Below are positions 8,868 through 18,981 of a DNA stretch of 64,000 bases, piece after piece. Origin of the DNA: Paraburkholderia metrosideri (GTDB taxonomy: Bacteria > Pseudomonadota > Gammaproteobacteria > Burkholderiales > Burkholderiaceae); assembly GCF_904848625.1 (NCBI RefSeq), contig NZ_CAJHCP010000022.1, positions 1 through 64,000 of the forward strand, in the 5' to 3' direction. Below the pieces are notes generated by a model that worked only from the letters and a program-made list of their open reading frames with translations, ran no database searches and had not been told where the DNA came from. The translations under genes were made by a program, and so were the position numbers. Position 1 is the first letter of the stretch. The number at the start of each line of letters is the position of its first letter.

Positions 8868-9809
8868 ATGGGAAACGAATTGCAGCATCGCTCGGTGCTG
8901 CTGGACGAAGCGGTCAACGCGCTGGTTAATCGCGCGGACGGCGTTTATGTGGACGGCACGTTCGGGCGCGGTGGTCACAGTCGCCTGGTGCTGGAGAGGC
9001 TGGGTGAGTCGGCGCGTCTGATCGCGTTCGACAAAGACCCGCTCGCCATCGCCACGGCGCAGCAGATTGCCGATCCGCGCTTTGAGATCGTGCACGAGAG
9101 TTTTGCTTCACTGCGCACCGCGATTGCGGAGCGCGGGGTTGGGCGGGTGTCGGGTGTGTTACTGGATCTGGGCATATCGTCGCCGCAAATCGACGATCCG
9201 GAGCGGGGCTTCAGCTTCCGCGCCGACGGCCCGCTCGACATGCGGATGGACCCGACGCGCGGCGAGTCTGCTGCTGACTGGCTGGCGCGGGCCACGGTGC
9301 AGGAATTGACGGAGGTGATACGAGATTATGGGGAAGAACGGTTTGCTTTTCAGATTGCAAAGGCGCTTGTTGCTCGCCGGGCAGAGTCCGACCGTCTTGG
9401 GCCTCTCGTCAGCACGGGCGAGCTTGCCCAAATCGTGGCTAACGTCGTCAAAACCCGTGAGAAGGGCAAGGATCCGGCAACCCGCACCTTTCAGGCTATA
9501 CGGATTCACATCAATCAAGAGCTTGCGGAGCTGCAAGTCGTTTTAGAAGCAGCGTTGTCGCTGCTGGAGCAAGGGGGGCGGCTGGTGGTCATCAGCTTTC
9601 ATTCGCTCGAAGACCGGATCGTCAAACGATTCCTGCAGGCGCACGCCAGTACGCCTGCAATCGATCGTCGCCTGCCGATTCGCGCCGTCGACCTGCCGAG
9701 CCCCCCGCTCAAGATCATCGGCCGTGTGTTCGCGAGCGACGCTGAAGTCGCCGCGAATCCGCGCGCCCGTTCTGCCGTCATGCGTGTGGCGGAGCGGATC
9801 GCGCCATGA
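8868..9809 (+). CDS. rsmH: 16S rRNA (cytosine(1402)-N(4))-methyltransferase RsmH
   Basis: A 313-residue SAM-dependent methyltransferase (MraW) that N4-methylates C1402 in the 16S rRNA decoding centre. The SAM-binding loop YVDGTFGRGGHS lies near the N-terminus and the conserved VISFHSLEDR near residue 250. An in-frame ATG at 8856 would add four residues, but ATG 8868 gives MGNELQHRSVLLDEAV, the usual family start. It overlaps ftsL by 4 nt (ATGA). Confidence 0.93.
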   Translation: MGNELQHRSVLLDEAVNALVNRADGVYVDGTFGRGGHSRLVLERLGESARLIAFDKDPLAIATAQQIADPRFEIVHESFASLRTAIAERGVGRVSGVLLDLGISSPQIDDPERGFSFRADGPLDMRMDPTRGESAADWLARATVQELTEVIRDYGEERFAFQIAKALVARRAESDRLGPLVSTGELAQIVANVVKTREKGKDPATRTFQAIRIHINQELAELQVVLEAALSLLEQGGRLVVISFHSLEDRIVKRFLQAHASTPAIDRRLPIRAVDLPSPPLKIIGRVFASDAEVAANPRARSAVMRVAERIAP

Positions 9810-10156
9810 ATCGCCTCAACATCTTCCTGCTGATCATCGTGATGGGGTGCGCGTTGTCGGTCGTGAACGCCACCAATCAGCAGCGGCAGATATTTATCCA
9901 GTTGCAGCGCGCTCAATCACAGGAGCGCCAGCTGCAGCAGGACTATTCACAGCTTCAATATCAGCAGAGCGCGCTGTCGAAAACGTCGCGCATCGAGCAG
10001 ATCGCCACCGACTCACTGAAGATGCAATCGGTCACGACCGGCCGCACCCAATACCTGACGCTCGACCCGGGCGCCGTGAAGGCTGAAGACGCGCCGATTC
10101 CCACCTCGGGCCCGGCGTCGGCACCGGTAGCGAAAGGTCGCGGAGGCGTGCGATGA
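9806..10156 (+). CDS. ftsL: Cell division protein FtsL
   Basis: A 116-residue bitopic inner membrane protein. It has a short cytoplasmic N-terminus, a membrane segment at about 4-20 (LNIFLLIIVMGCALSVV), then a Gln-rich periplasmic coiled coil (about 25-70). Known FtsL proteins join FtsB and FtsQ and help activate FtsWI. The C-terminal 35 residues are Pro/Ala-rich and probably flexible. ATG overlaps the rsmH stop and its own stop overlaps the ftsI start, both as ATGA. Sequence is poorly conserved in this family, so size, topology and position support the call. Confidence 0.9.
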   Translation: MNRLNIFLLIIVMGCALSVVNATNQQRQIFIQLQRAQSQERQLQQDYSQLQYQQSALSKTSRIEQIATDSLKMQSVTTGRTQYLTLDPGAVKAEDAPIPTSGPASAPVAKGRGGVR

Positions 10157-12036
10157 AAAAATCATCGGCTCGCAAGAGCGTAGCTTTTTCGGCCAATCCG
10201 ATCCTGTCGGTGCGTCTGCCGATGTGGCGTTCCAAACTCGTCGTGTTCATGCTGTTCATGGCGTTCGTCGCATTGGCCGCGCGCGCGTTCTGGATTCAGG
10301 GTCCGGGCAACGCGTTTTATCAGAAGCAGGGTGAAATCCGTTATCAGCGCCGGCTTGAGTTGCAGGCCACGCGCGGCAAGATTCTCGACCGTAACGGTCT
10401 CGTGCTCGCCACGAGTCTGCCGGTGCGCGCTATCTGGGCGATTCCCGAGTCTGTGCCGGACGACCTTGGCGCAGACAAGCTGAATTCGCTCGGGCAATTG
10501 CTCGGCATGACCAATAAGGAACTGCGCACGAAGTTGTCCGAAGACAAGAACTTCGTCTACGTGAAGCGTCAGGTTCCGGTCGACGTCGCCGACAAAGTGA
10601 CTGCGCTCGACATCCCAGGCATTTATTCACGCGACGAATACAAGCGCTTCTATCCGGAAGGCGAGATCACGGCCCACCTGATCGGCTTCACCAATGTGGA
10701 AGACGAAGGCCAGGAAGGCGTCGAACTCGGCGATCAGAAGCTGCTCGCCGGTATGTCGGGCAGCCGCCGCGTGATTAAAGACCGGATGGGTCACATCATC
10801 GAAGACGTCGACGAACAGGTCGTGCCGCATAACGGCCAGGACGTCGATCTTTCTATCGACAGCAAGATCCAGTACATCGCGTACACGAATCTGAAAGCGG
10901 CCGTCGAGAAGTTCAAGGCGAAGGCGGGCGCGGCAATGGTGATCGACGTTCGCACCGGCGAAGTGCTGGCGCTCGTCAATTACCCGACATACAACCCTAA
11001 CGACCGCTCGCACCTCACGGGCGACCAGTTGCGCAACCGCATTCTCACCGACACGTTCGAGCCCGGCTCGATCATGAAGCCGTTCACGATTTCGCTCGCG
11101 CTCGATCTGCACCGCGTCACGCCGACTACACTGGTAGATACGGGTGGGGGCCGCTTTGTGCTCGACGGTGCACCGATTACCGACGACAGCGGCTTCGGCG
11201 TGCTGACAGTGGGCGGCGTGATCCAGAAGTCGAGCAACATCGGCGCGACGAAGATCGCGATGCAGCTCAGGCCCGAAGAGATGTGGAATATGTACACCAG
11301 CATCGGTCTCGGCCTGGCGCCGAAGGTCGGCTTCCCGGGCGCGGCGGCGGGCCGCCTGCGTCCGTGGAGAAGCTGGCGCCGCATCGAGCAGGCGACCATG
11401 TCGTATGGCTATGGTCTGTCGGTGTCGCTGTTCCAGTTGGGCCGCGCGTACACCGCGATCGCGCACGACGGCGAGATCATGCCGGTGTCGATTTTCCGCA
11501 CGCCGGGCGATCAGCCGGCCACCGGTCCGCAAATTTTCGCGCCGACTACCGCGCGTGAAGTGCGCGCGATGCTCGAAACCGTGGTGGCCCCGGGCGGCAC
11601 GTCGCCGGATGCGGCGGTGCCGGGTTATCGCGTCGGCGGCAAGAGCGGTACGGCGTATAAGCACGGCGCTCATGGTTACGACCACTCCAAATACCGCGCG
11701 TCGTTCGTCGGCATGGCGCCGATGCCGAATCCGCGCATCGTCGTGGCCGTATCGGTCGACGAACCGACGGCGGGCAGCCACTTCGGCGGACAGGTGTCCG
11801 GTCCGGTGTTCTCGAGCATCGTCGGCGATACGCTGCGTTCGCTGAATGTGCCGCCGGATATGCCGGTCAAGCAGATGGTCGTGTCGGACGATTCGGCGAA
11901 CGCTGTGCCCGGCAATCCGGGCAATGCGGCCACGCCTTCCACGCCGGGCGCAGCAAAGAAGCTGTCCACCAGCGCCAGCGCGAAAAAGCTGACGATTTCC
12001 GCCGACGCCAAAAATCACCCCGGAGTGGTGCGATGA
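10153..12036 (+). CDS. ftsI: Septal peptidoglycan transpeptidase FtsI (PBP3)
   Basis: A 627-residue class B penicillin-binding protein that cross-links septal peptidoglycan with FtsW. It has a cytoplasmic N-terminus, a membrane anchor at about 28-46, a pedestal domain, then the transpeptidase domain. The active-site motifs are seen: S306-I-M-K309 (catalytic Ser), S360-S-N362 and K497-S-G-T500. The last 60 residues are Ala/Ser/Lys-rich and look disordered, making it longer than E. coli FtsI (588 aa). It is translationally coupled to ftsL and murE by 4-nt overlaps. Confidence 0.95.
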   Translation: MKKSSARKSVAFSANPILSVRLPMWRSKLVVFMLFMAFVALAARAFWIQGPGNAFYQKQGEIRYQRRLELQATRGKILDRNGLVLATSLPVRAIWAIPESVPDDLGADKLNSLGQLLGMTNKELRTKLSEDKNFVYVKRQVPVDVADKVTALDIPGIYSRDEYKRFYPEGEITAHLIGFTNVEDEGQEGVELGDQKLLAGMSGSRRVIKDRMGHIIEDVDEQVVPHNGQDVDLSIDSKIQYIAYTNLKAAVEKFKAKAGAAMVIDVRTGEVLALVNYPTYNPNDRSHLTGDQLRNRILTDTFEPGSIMKPFTISLALDLHRVTPTTLVDTGGGRFVLDGAPITDDSGFGVLTVGGVIQKSSNIGATKIAMQLRPEEMWNMYTSIGLGLAPKVGFPGAAAGRLRPWRSWRRIEQATMSYGYGLSVSLFQLGRAYTAIAHDGEIMPVSIFRTPGDQPATGPQIFAPTTAREVRAMLETVVAPGGTSPDAAVPGYRVGGKSGTAYKHGAHGYDHSKYRASFVGMAPMPNPRIVVAVSVDEPTAGSHFGGQVSGPVFSSIVGDTLRSLNVPPDMPVKQMVVSDDSANAVPGNPGNAATPSTPGAAKKLSTSASAKKLTISADAKNHPGVVR

Positions 12037-13580
12037 GCGCGCTGCGCAAGCAACATCCCGCGCACCGGCAGATCGCCGACGCCGTCACCTGGCTGCACGC
12101 TCGCGTGCAGCCAGGTGCGCATCTGCACGCCGACACACGTTCGCTCGCAGCGGGCGACGTGTTTTTCGCGTATGCGGTGGACGGCGCGGATAACCGCGCG
12201 TTTATCGACGGCGCACTGGAACGTGGCGCGGCCGCAGTGCTGGTTCAACCCGAAGGCTTTAACGGCCCAATCGATCCGTCGAACACGCTCGCTGTGCCGG
12301 CGTTGAACGAACTCGCGGGCTCGATTGCAAGCGGCTGGTACAACGATCCGAGCGACCGCATGTTGACGGTCGGCGTCACCGGAACCAACGGCAAGACCTC
12401 GTGCAGCCAGTGGATTTCGACCGCGTTGACGGCGCTGGGCAAGCGTTGCGCGATCATCGGCACGCTCGGCACCGGTTTGCCCGGCCAACTCGTCCACACC
12501 GGTTTCACGACGCCCGACGCGCCGCAACTGCAACGCAGTCTCGCCCAGTTGCGTGACGCGGGTGCGCAGGCGGTGGCGATGGAGGTGTCGTCACATGCGC
12601 TGCATCAGGGGCGCGTGAACGGCACCGCATTCGACATCGCCGTGTTCACGAATCTCACGCAGGACCACCTCGACTATCACGGCACGTTCGACGCGTACGA
12701 AGCGGCGAAGACGCGTCTGTTCGCATGGCCGGAATTGCGCGCGGCCGTGATCAATCGCGACGATGCCGCAGGGCGTCGTTTGCTGGTCAGCACGCAAGGC
12801 CACGCGCGCACCATCGCTTACGGGCTTGATTCGACGCTGCAAGATGCGCCGCAAGCCGACGCGTTGCTGCTTGCATCGAATGTGCGCGCGACGGCGACTG
12901 GCACCGCGTTTCATCTGAGCACATCGGATTGGGGCGACGCCGAAATCGAAGTCCAGACGCTCGGCGCGTTCAACGTCAGCAATCTGCTGGGCGTCCTTGG
13001 CGCATTGCTCGCCGCTGACGTGCCGTTCGACGCCGCGCTCGTCGAACTCGCGAAGCTCGAATCGGTGAATGGCCGCATGCAACGCCTCGGTGGCCGTTTG
13101 CAGAACGACGAGCCGCTCGTTGTAATCGATTACGCACACACGCCGGACGCGCTCGAAAAGACACTCGAAGCGTTGCGTCCTATCGCGGAAGCACGCGGTG
13201 GCGAGCTGATCTGCATGTTCGGCTGCGGCGGCGATCGTGATGCGGCCAAGCGTCCTTTGATGGGCGCGATCGTCGAGAAGCTCGCCGACGGCGTGGTGGT
13301 CACCAGCGACAACCCGCGCAGCGAAGACCCGCAATCGATCATCGATCAGATCACGGCAGGCATGAACGACGCGTCGAAGGCCCGTCGTATCGAAGACCGC
13401 GCGAGCGCGATTCTGCAGGCCGTCCGCACTGCCGCACGCGAAGACGTCATCGTGCTGGCCGGTAAGGGACATGAAGCAACACAGGAAATCATGGGCAAGA
13501 AACGCGCTTTCTCCGATCAGGATCACGCACGCCTTGCGCTTGCCGCACGCGCGACGCACACCCGCGGAGGTGGCGAATGA
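12033..13580 (+). CDS. murE: UDP-MurNAc-L-Ala-D-Glu:meso-DAP ligase MurE
   Basis: A 515-residue cytoplasmic Mur ligase that adds the third stem-peptide residue. The ATP-binding motif GTNGKTS is at 117-123. The DNPR motif (in TSDNPRSEDP, about residue 428) selects meso-diaminopimelate over lysine, so the peptidoglycan is predicted to be DAP-type. It overlaps ftsI and murF by 4 nt each. Confidence 0.95.
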   Translation: MSALRKQHPAHRQIADAVTWLHARVQPGAHLHADTRSLAAGDVFFAYAVDGADNRAFIDGALERGAAAVLVQPEGFNGPIDPSNTLAVPALNELAGSIASGWYNDPSDRMLTVGVTGTNGKTSCSQWISTALTALGKRCAIIGTLGTGLPGQLVHTGFTTPDAPQLQRSLAQLRDAGAQAVAMEVSSHALHQGRVNGTAFDIAVFTNLTQDHLDYHGTFDAYEAAKTRLFAWPELRAAVINRDDAAGRRLLVSTQGHARTIAYGLDSTLQDAPQADALLLASNVRATATGTAFHLSTSDWGDAEIEVQTLGAFNVSNLLGVLGALLAADVPFDAALVELAKLESVNGRMQRLGGRLQNDEPLVVIDYAHTPDALEKTLEALRPIAEARGGELICMFGCGGDRDAAKRPLMGAIVEKLADGVVVTSDNPRSEDPQSIIDQITAGMNDASKARRIEDRASAILQAVRTAAREDVIVLAGKGHEATQEIMGKKRAFSDQDHARLALAARATHTRGGGE

Positions 13581-14989
13581 GCATGTTCACGCTGCGTGAT
13601 GCCGCCGCGCTGATTCCCGGCGCAACCGTTATTGGTGACGACAGCGTCGCGTTCGAACGCGTGTCGACTGATAGCCGCAGTGCAGGCCCAGGCGATCTGT
13701 TCGTCGCGATCAAGGGCGACCGTTTCGATGCTCACGACTTCCTGCCGGAAGTCGCGGCACGCAATGTCACGGCTGCACTCGTTACGCGTACGCCCGATGG
13801 CTGGAACACCCCCGCGATTCGCGTGAACGATACGCGCGTCGCGTTGGGTGCGCTTGCGCGTGGCTGGCGTCGTCAATTCGGCATGCCGCTCGTCGCCGTG
13901 ACGGGCAGCAACGGCAAGACCACGGTCAAGGAAATGATCGCGTCGATTTTCGCCGCGTCGGTTGGCGCGGAAGCGCGTCTCGCGACCGCCGGCAATTTCA
14001 ACAACGACATTGGCTTGCCGCTCACGTTGTTCCGTTTGCATGCCGCGCATCAATTGGCGGTGGTCGAACTCGGCATGAACCATCCCGGCGAAACCTCGTT
14101 GCTCGCGAAACTCGCCGAGCCGACGGTGGCTGTGGTGAACAACGCGCAGCGCGAGCATCAGGAATTCATGGCGACCGTCGAAGCGGTTGCGCTCGAACAC
14201 GCCAGCGTGATTCATGCGCTGACGCCGGAAGGCATCGCCGTGTTCCCCGCTGACGACGCGTTCGCGAGCATCTGGCGGGTGGCCGCGACGGGCAACCGCA
14301 TCATCGACTTCGCGCTCAACAGCGACGGCCGCACCACGGAAGCCGCCGTCACCGGCACGTTCGACGGCAATCAGCTCAGCATCGACACGCCCGAAGGCCA
14401 CATCGAGCTCACGCTGCAAGTGCTCGGCGACCACAACGCGCACAACGCATTGGCCGCGACATCTGCCGCGCTGGCAGCAGGCGTTTCGCTCGACGCGATC
14501 AAGCGTGGTCTCGAATCGTTCGGCGCAGTCAAAGGCCGCTTGCAGGTGAAGCAGGCCGTACTCGGCACGCTCGCCGGCGCGACCGTGATCGACGACACCT
14601 ACAACGCTAATCCCGACTCGATGCGCGCCGCAATCGACGTGCTCGCATCGCGCGCGTCACCGCGCGTCTTGGTGATGGGCGACATGGGCGAAGTCGGCGA
14701 CAACGGTCCGGCATTTCACCGCGAAATTGGCGCTTACGCCAAAGAGCGCGGTATCGACGTGCTGTACGCGATGGGCGACGCATCGCGCGACGCCTGCACT
14801 GCGTACGGTGCAAACGCGCATCACGTGGCCGACGTTGGCACGTTGATCACGCAATTGCAGCAGGCCGGTTTCGGCGCTGCCGCAACGCTTCTCGTGAAAG
14901 GCTCGCGCTTCATGCAAATGGAGCGCGTGGTGGACGCCGTAACGAGTCCACAACCCAACGCTGCGGGCTCGAAGCCCGCCGCACATTGA
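13577..14989 (+). CDS. murF: UDP-MurNAc-tripeptide:D-Ala-D-Ala ligase MurF
   Basis: A 470-residue Mur ligase that adds D-Ala-D-Ala to complete the pentapeptide. The P-loop is TGSNGKTT (about 112-119), followed by NFNNDIGLPLT and ELGMNHPGE, both typical of MurF. The D-Ala-D-Ala is supplied by Ddl in the same cluster. Its start overlaps murE (ATGA), and mraY follows after 17 bp. Confidence 0.95.
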   Translation: MSMFTLRDAAALIPGATVIGDDSVAFERVSTDSRSAGPGDLFVAIKGDRFDAHDFLPEVAARNVTAALVTRTPDGWNTPAIRVNDTRVALGALARGWRRQFGMPLVAVTGSNGKTTVKEMIASIFAASVGAEARLATAGNFNNDIGLPLTLFRLHAAHQLAVVELGMNHPGETSLLAKLAEPTVAVVNNAQREHQEFMATVEAVALEHASVIHALTPEGIAVFPADDAFASIWRVAATGNRIIDFALNSDGRTTEAAVTGTFDGNQLSIDTPEGHIELTLQVLGDHNAHNALAATSAALAAGVSLDAIKRGLESFGAVKGRLQVKQAVLGTLAGATVIDDTYNANPDSMRAAIDVLASRASPRVLVMGDMGEVGDNGPAFHREIGAYAKERGIDVLYAMGDASRDACTAYGANAHHVADVGTLITQLQQAGFGAAATLLVKGSRFMQMERVVDAVTSPQPNAAGSKPAAH

Positions 14990-15006
14990 AATAGAAGGAC
15001 CGAAGC

Positions 15007-16176
15007 ATGCTACTGGCGCTGGCGCAATGGCTGCAGAATGACGCAAGCTTCTTGCGCGTGTTCAGTTATCTGACTTTCCGTGCAGTGATGGCGACCATCA
15101 CTGCACTGCTGATCGGGCTCGTCTGCGGCCCGGCAGTGATCCGCAAACTGACCGCGATGAAGGTCGGTCAGGCCGTCCGTAAAGATGGTCCGCAATCGCA
15201 CCTGGTCAAATCGGGTACGCCGACCATGGGCGGCGTGCTGATTCTGCTCGGCATCGCTGTGGCGACATTGTTGTGGGCCGATCTGACGAATCGCTTCATC
15301 TGGATCGTGATTCTCGTCACGTTCGGTTTCGGCGTGATCGGCTGGGTCGACGATTACCGCAAGGTGGTCTACAAGGACCCGCGCGGTATGTCGTCGCGTG
15401 AGAAGTATTTCTGGCAGTCGGTGATCGGTCTGTTCGCGGCGGTGTATCTCGCGTTCAGCGTGTCCGAAGCTAGCAACGTGCGCGTGTTCGACCTGTTCAT
15501 GGCGTGGGTGCGCAGCGGCTTGTCGATGGGCTTGCCCGCGCGCGCCGATCTGATGCTGCCGTTCTTCAAGTCGATCAGCTATCCGCTCGGCGTGTGGGGC
15601 TTCATCGTGCTGACGTATCTGGTGATCGTCGGCGCGAGCAACGCGGTCAATCTCACCGACGGTCTCGACGGTCTCGTGATCATGCCGGTCGTGCTGGTCG
15701 GCGCGTCGCTCGGCGTGTTCGCGTACGTGATGGGCAGTTCGGTCTATTCGAAGTACCTGCTGTTTCCGCATATCGCCGGTGCCGGCGAACTGCTGATTTT
15801 CTGTTCGGCGATGGGCGGGGCAGGGCTCGCGTTTCTGTGGTTCAACACGCACCCGGCTCAGATGTTCATGGGCGACGTCGGCGCGCTCGCACTCGGCGGC
15901 GCGCTCGGCACCGTCGCGGTGATCGTGCGTCAGGAAATCGTGCTGTTCATTATGGGCGGCATTTTTGTCGCGGAGACACTCTCGGTGATGTTGCAGGTCA
16001 CCTGGTTCAAGTTCACCAAGCGCCGTTTCGGCGAAGGGCGGCGTCTGTTCAAGATGGCGCCGCTGCATCACCACTTCGAACTGTCGGGCTGGAAGGAAAC
16101 GCAGGTGGTCGTGCGTTTCTGGATCATCACGTTGATGTTGTGTCTGTTCGGTTTGTCCACGCTCAAGTTGCGTTAA
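15007..16176 (+). CDS. mraY: Phospho-MurNAc-pentapeptide transferase MraY
   Basis: A 389-residue polytopic inner membrane enzyme that moves phospho-MurNAc-pentapeptide onto undecaprenyl phosphate to make lipid I. About ten membrane segments are visible. Conserved cytoplasmic motifs include the DDYRKV segment, NLTDGLDGL, and HHHFELSGW near the C-terminus. A Shine-Dalgarno GAAGGA precedes ATG 15007. The length is slightly above E. coli MraY (360 aa), because of an extra loop around 155-185. Confidence 0.95.
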   Translation: MLLALAQWLQNDASFLRVFSYLTFRAVMATITALLIGLVCGPAVIRKLTAMKVGQAVRKDGPQSHLVKSGTPTMGGVLILLGIAVATLLWADLTNRFIWIVILVTFGFGVIGWVDDYRKVVYKDPRGMSSREKYFWQSVIGLFAAVYLAFSVSEASNVRVFDLFMAWVRSGLSMGLPARADLMLPFFKSISYPLGVWGFIVLTYLVIVGASNAVNLTDGLDGLVIMPVVLVGASLGVFAYVMGSSVYSKYLLFPHIAGAGELLIFCSAMGGAGLAFLWFNTHPAQMFMGDVGALALGGALGTVAVIVRQEIVLFIMGGIFVAETLSVMLQVTWFKFTKRRFGEGRRLFKMAPLHHHFELSGWKETQVVVRFWIITLMLCLFGLSTLKLR

Positions 16177-16198
16177 ACGGGTAATAGGAAAGCAAGCG

Positions 16199-17713
16199 AT
16201 GTTCGGCGAGAAGTTTCGGGATCGGCAAAAGCCGATGGTGCTCGTGCTGGGACTGGGTGAATCCGGTCTCGCCATGGCGCGCTGGTGCGCGCGGCACGGC
16301 TGTCGGCTGCGTGTGGCCGATACGCGCGAGGTGCCGCCGAATCTGCCCGCACTCGAAGCGCATGGCGTCGACGCCGAGTTTGTCGGCGGAGCGTTTTCGC
16401 CGGTGTTGCTTGACGGTGTCGAACTCGTTGCGATCAGCCCGGGTTTGTCGCCGCTCGCCGCCGATCTTCTGCCGTTGATCACGGCGGCGCGTGAGCAGGG
16501 CATTCCGGTCTGGGGCGAACTCGAACTGTTCTCGCAGGCATTGAAGTCGCTGGGCGAAAGCGGCTATGCGCCGAAAGTGATCGCGATCACCGGCACGAAC
16601 GGCAAGACCACGACGACGAGCCTGACCGGCCTGCTGTGCGAACGCGCGGGCAAGAAGGTCGCGGTGGCCGGCAACATCAGCCCGTCGCTGCTCGACAAGC
16701 TCACTGAAGCCATCGATCAAACCGCGCTGCCCGATGTCTGGGTCCTCGAACTGTCGAGCTTCCAGCTGGAAACCGCCCACACGTTTGCTCCGGACGCGGC
16801 CGCGGTGCTGAACATTACGCAGGATCACCTCGACTGGCACGGTGGCCTCGACGCTTACGCGGCTGCGAAGGGTCGCATCTTCGGTACACAGACCGTGCGT
16901 GTGCTGAACCGCGACGACTCCCGTGTGATGTCGCTCGCGCCTTCAGCGAACTCCGAAGCTGAAATGATCACGTTCGGCGTCACTGAGCCGAAGAACGATG
17001 GCGACTACGGTTTGCTGCGCGATAACGGCATGGTGTGGCTCGTCGAAGCGCACGATCGCGACGCTAGCGACGAACCTGTGCCGAAGCGTCGCCGGAAGAA
17101 TGAAGTGGTGAGCGCACCGAACATCGCGTTCAAGCGTTTGATGCCTGCCGATGCGTTGCGGATTCGCGGATTGCACAACGCGGCCAACGCGCTGGCCGCC
17201 TACGCATTGGCACGCGCGATCGGTCTGCCTGGCGCGCCGCTGTTGCACGGCTTGCGTGAATACCATGGCGAGCCGCATCGCGTGGAATTGATCGCGTCGA
17301 TCGAAGGCGTCGATTACGTGGACGACAGCAAGGGCACCAACGTCGGCGCAACGGTTGCCGCACTCGACGGCCTCGCGCAGCGCATCGTGCTGATCGCCGG
17401 TGGCGACGGCAAGGGCCAGGACTTCGACCCGCTCGCCGCGCCGGTGATGCGCTGGTGCCGTGCGGTGATGCTGATCGGCCGTGACGCACCGTTGATTCGC
17501 GCGGCGCTCGAACACAGCGGCATTGCGCTGACCGATCACGCGACGCTCGAAGAAGCGACGCGCGCAGCGACCGCCCTGGCTGAACCTGGCGACGCCGTGC
17601 TGCTGTCGCCGGCTTGCGCCAGCTTCGACATGTTCAAAGGTTATGCACACCGTGCCGCCGTATTCCGCAGCACGGTCGAAGATATCGCGGCCGAACGGGG
17701 GACGATGATATGA
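16199..17713 (+). CDS. murD: UDP-MurNAc-L-alanine:D-glutamate ligase MurD
   Basis: A 504-residue Mur ligase that adds D-Glu. The ATP motif GTNGKTTTTS lies at 132-141, with the NITQDHLDWHG segment at 205-215. It is some 65 residues longer than E. coli MurD (438). Part of the excess is a charged insertion at about 286-310 containing the basic run KRRRK, between the central and C-terminal parts. ATG 16199 follows AGGAAAG. The stop overlaps the ftsW start by 4 nt (ATGA). Confidence 0.94.
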   Translation: MFGEKFRDRQKPMVLVLGLGESGLAMARWCARHGCRLRVADTREVPPNLPALEAHGVDAEFVGGAFSPVLLDGVELVAISPGLSPLAADLLPLITAAREQGIPVWGELELFSQALKSLGESGYAPKVIAITGTNGKTTTTSLTGLLCERAGKKVAVAGNISPSLLDKLTEAIDQTALPDVWVLELSSFQLETAHTFAPDAAAVLNITQDHLDWHGGLDAYAAAKGRIFGTQTVRVLNRDDSRVMSLAPSANSEAEMITFGVTEPKNDGDYGLLRDNGMVWLVEAHDRDASDEPVPKRRRKNEVVSAPNIAFKRLMPADALRIRGLHNAANALAAYALARAIGLPGAPLLHGLREYHGEPHRVELIASIEGVDYVDDSKGTNVGATVAALDGLAQRIVLIAGGDGKGQDFDPLAAPVMRWCRAVMLIGRDAPLIRAALEHSGIALTDHATLEEATRAATALAEPGDAVLLSPACASFDMFKGYAHRAAVFRSTVEDIAAERGTMI

Positions 17714-18981
17714 GCTGGTCGGAACGTTTCGGTTCGCGTCAGGCTGCGGCAGGCGATGCAGGCGGTGGGTCGCGCGTCGCGAGCGGCCGCACAGGCGGCA
17801 GCGGTCTCGCGAGCGCGGTCAATGCCGTGCGCCCGTTGCGCTCACGGATGCTCGACTACGATCACTCGCTGCTGTGGGTGGTCGTCGCGTTGCTCGGCCT
17901 CGGCATCGTGATGGTGTATTCGGCGTCGATCGCGATGCCTGATTCGCCGAAATACGCGTCGTATCGCGACTACGCGTTCCTCGTGCGTCAGATCATCTTC
18001 GTGGTGATGGGCTCGGTGGTCGGCGTCATATCGTTCCGCATCCCGATCTCGACGTGGGAAAAATACGCGCCGAAGCTGTTCCTGATCTCGCTCGTCGCGC
18101 TGGTGATCGTGCTGATTCCGCACATCGGCAAGGGCGTGAATGGCGCGCGTCGCTGGATTCCGCTCGGCATCACGAACATGCAGCCGTCCGAAATCATGAA
18201 GCTCGCGGTGACGATCTACGCGGCGAACTACACGGTGCGCAAGCAGGAATACATGCACAGCTTCGCCAAAGGCTTCCTGCCGATGGCGTTTGCCGTCGGT
18301 GTGGTCGGCGCGTTGCTGCTGCTCGAACCGGACATGGGCGCGTTCATGGTGATCGCGGCGATCGCCATGGGTGTGCTGTTTCTCGGCGGCGTGAACGGCA
18401 AGCTGTTCGGCGGCCTGGTGGCGACGGCGGTCGGCACGTTCAGCCTGCTGGTGTGGGCGTCGCCGTGGCGTCGTGAGCGGATCTTCGCTTACCTCGATCC
18501 GTGGGACGACCGTTACGCGCAAGGCAAGGCTTATCAGTTGACGCACTCGCTGATCGCGTTCGGACGCGGCGAGTGGTTCGGCGTGGGTCTCGGCGGCAGC
18601 GTCGAAAAGCTCAACTATCTGCCGGAAGCGCACACCGACTTCATCCTCGCGGTGATCGGTGAAGAACTCGGCTTTGTCGGCGTGCTGGTGGTGATCCTGA
18701 TGTTCTACTGGATCGTGCGCCGTTCGTTCGAGATTGGCCGTCAGGCGCTCGCACTCGACCGCACGTTTGCAGGTCTGGTTGCGAAGGGCATCGGCATCTG
18801 GTTTGGCGCGCAGACCTTCATCAACATGGGCGTGAACCTCGGCCTGCTGCCGACCAAAGGTCTCACGTTGCCGCTGGTCAGTTACGGCGGCTCGGGCATT
18901 TTGCTGAACTGCGTGGCCGTGGCTGTTTTGATGCGCGTCGATTACGAGAACCGGGTTTTGATGCGCGGAGGCAAGGTATGA
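17710..18981 (+). CDS. ftsW: Septal peptidoglycan polymerase FtsW
   Basis: A 423-residue SEDS-family glycosyltransferase that polymerises lipid II at the septum as partner of FtsI. It has a Gly/Ser-rich cytoplasmic N-terminus of about 45 residues and then ten membrane segments. The family signature near the end (LPLVSYGGSGIL) and the GEWFGVGLGGS loop are present. The frame is open 32 codons further upstream inside murD, but ATG 17710 forms the usual ATGA overlap and gives MSWSERFG. Confidence 0.95.
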   Translation: MSWSERFGSRQAAAGDAGGGSRVASGRTGGSGLASAVNAVRPLRSRMLDYDHSLLWVVVALLGLGIVMVYSASIAMPDSPKYASYRDYAFLVRQIIFVVMGSVVGVISFRIPISTWEKYAPKLFLISLVALVIVLIPHIGKGVNGARRWIPLGITNMQPSEIMKLAVTIYAANYTVRKQEYMHSFAKGFLPMAFAVGVVGALLLLEPDMGAFMVIAAIAMGVLFLGGVNGKLFGGLVATAVGTFSLLVWASPWRRERIFAYLDPWDDRYAQGKAYQLTHSLIAFGRGEWFGVGLGGSVEKLNYLPEAHTDFILAVIGEELGFVGVLVVILMFYWIVRRSFEIGRQALALDRTFAGLVAKGIGIWFGAQTFINMGVNLGLLPTKGLTLPLVSYGGSGILLNCVAVAVLMRVDYENRVLMRGGKV

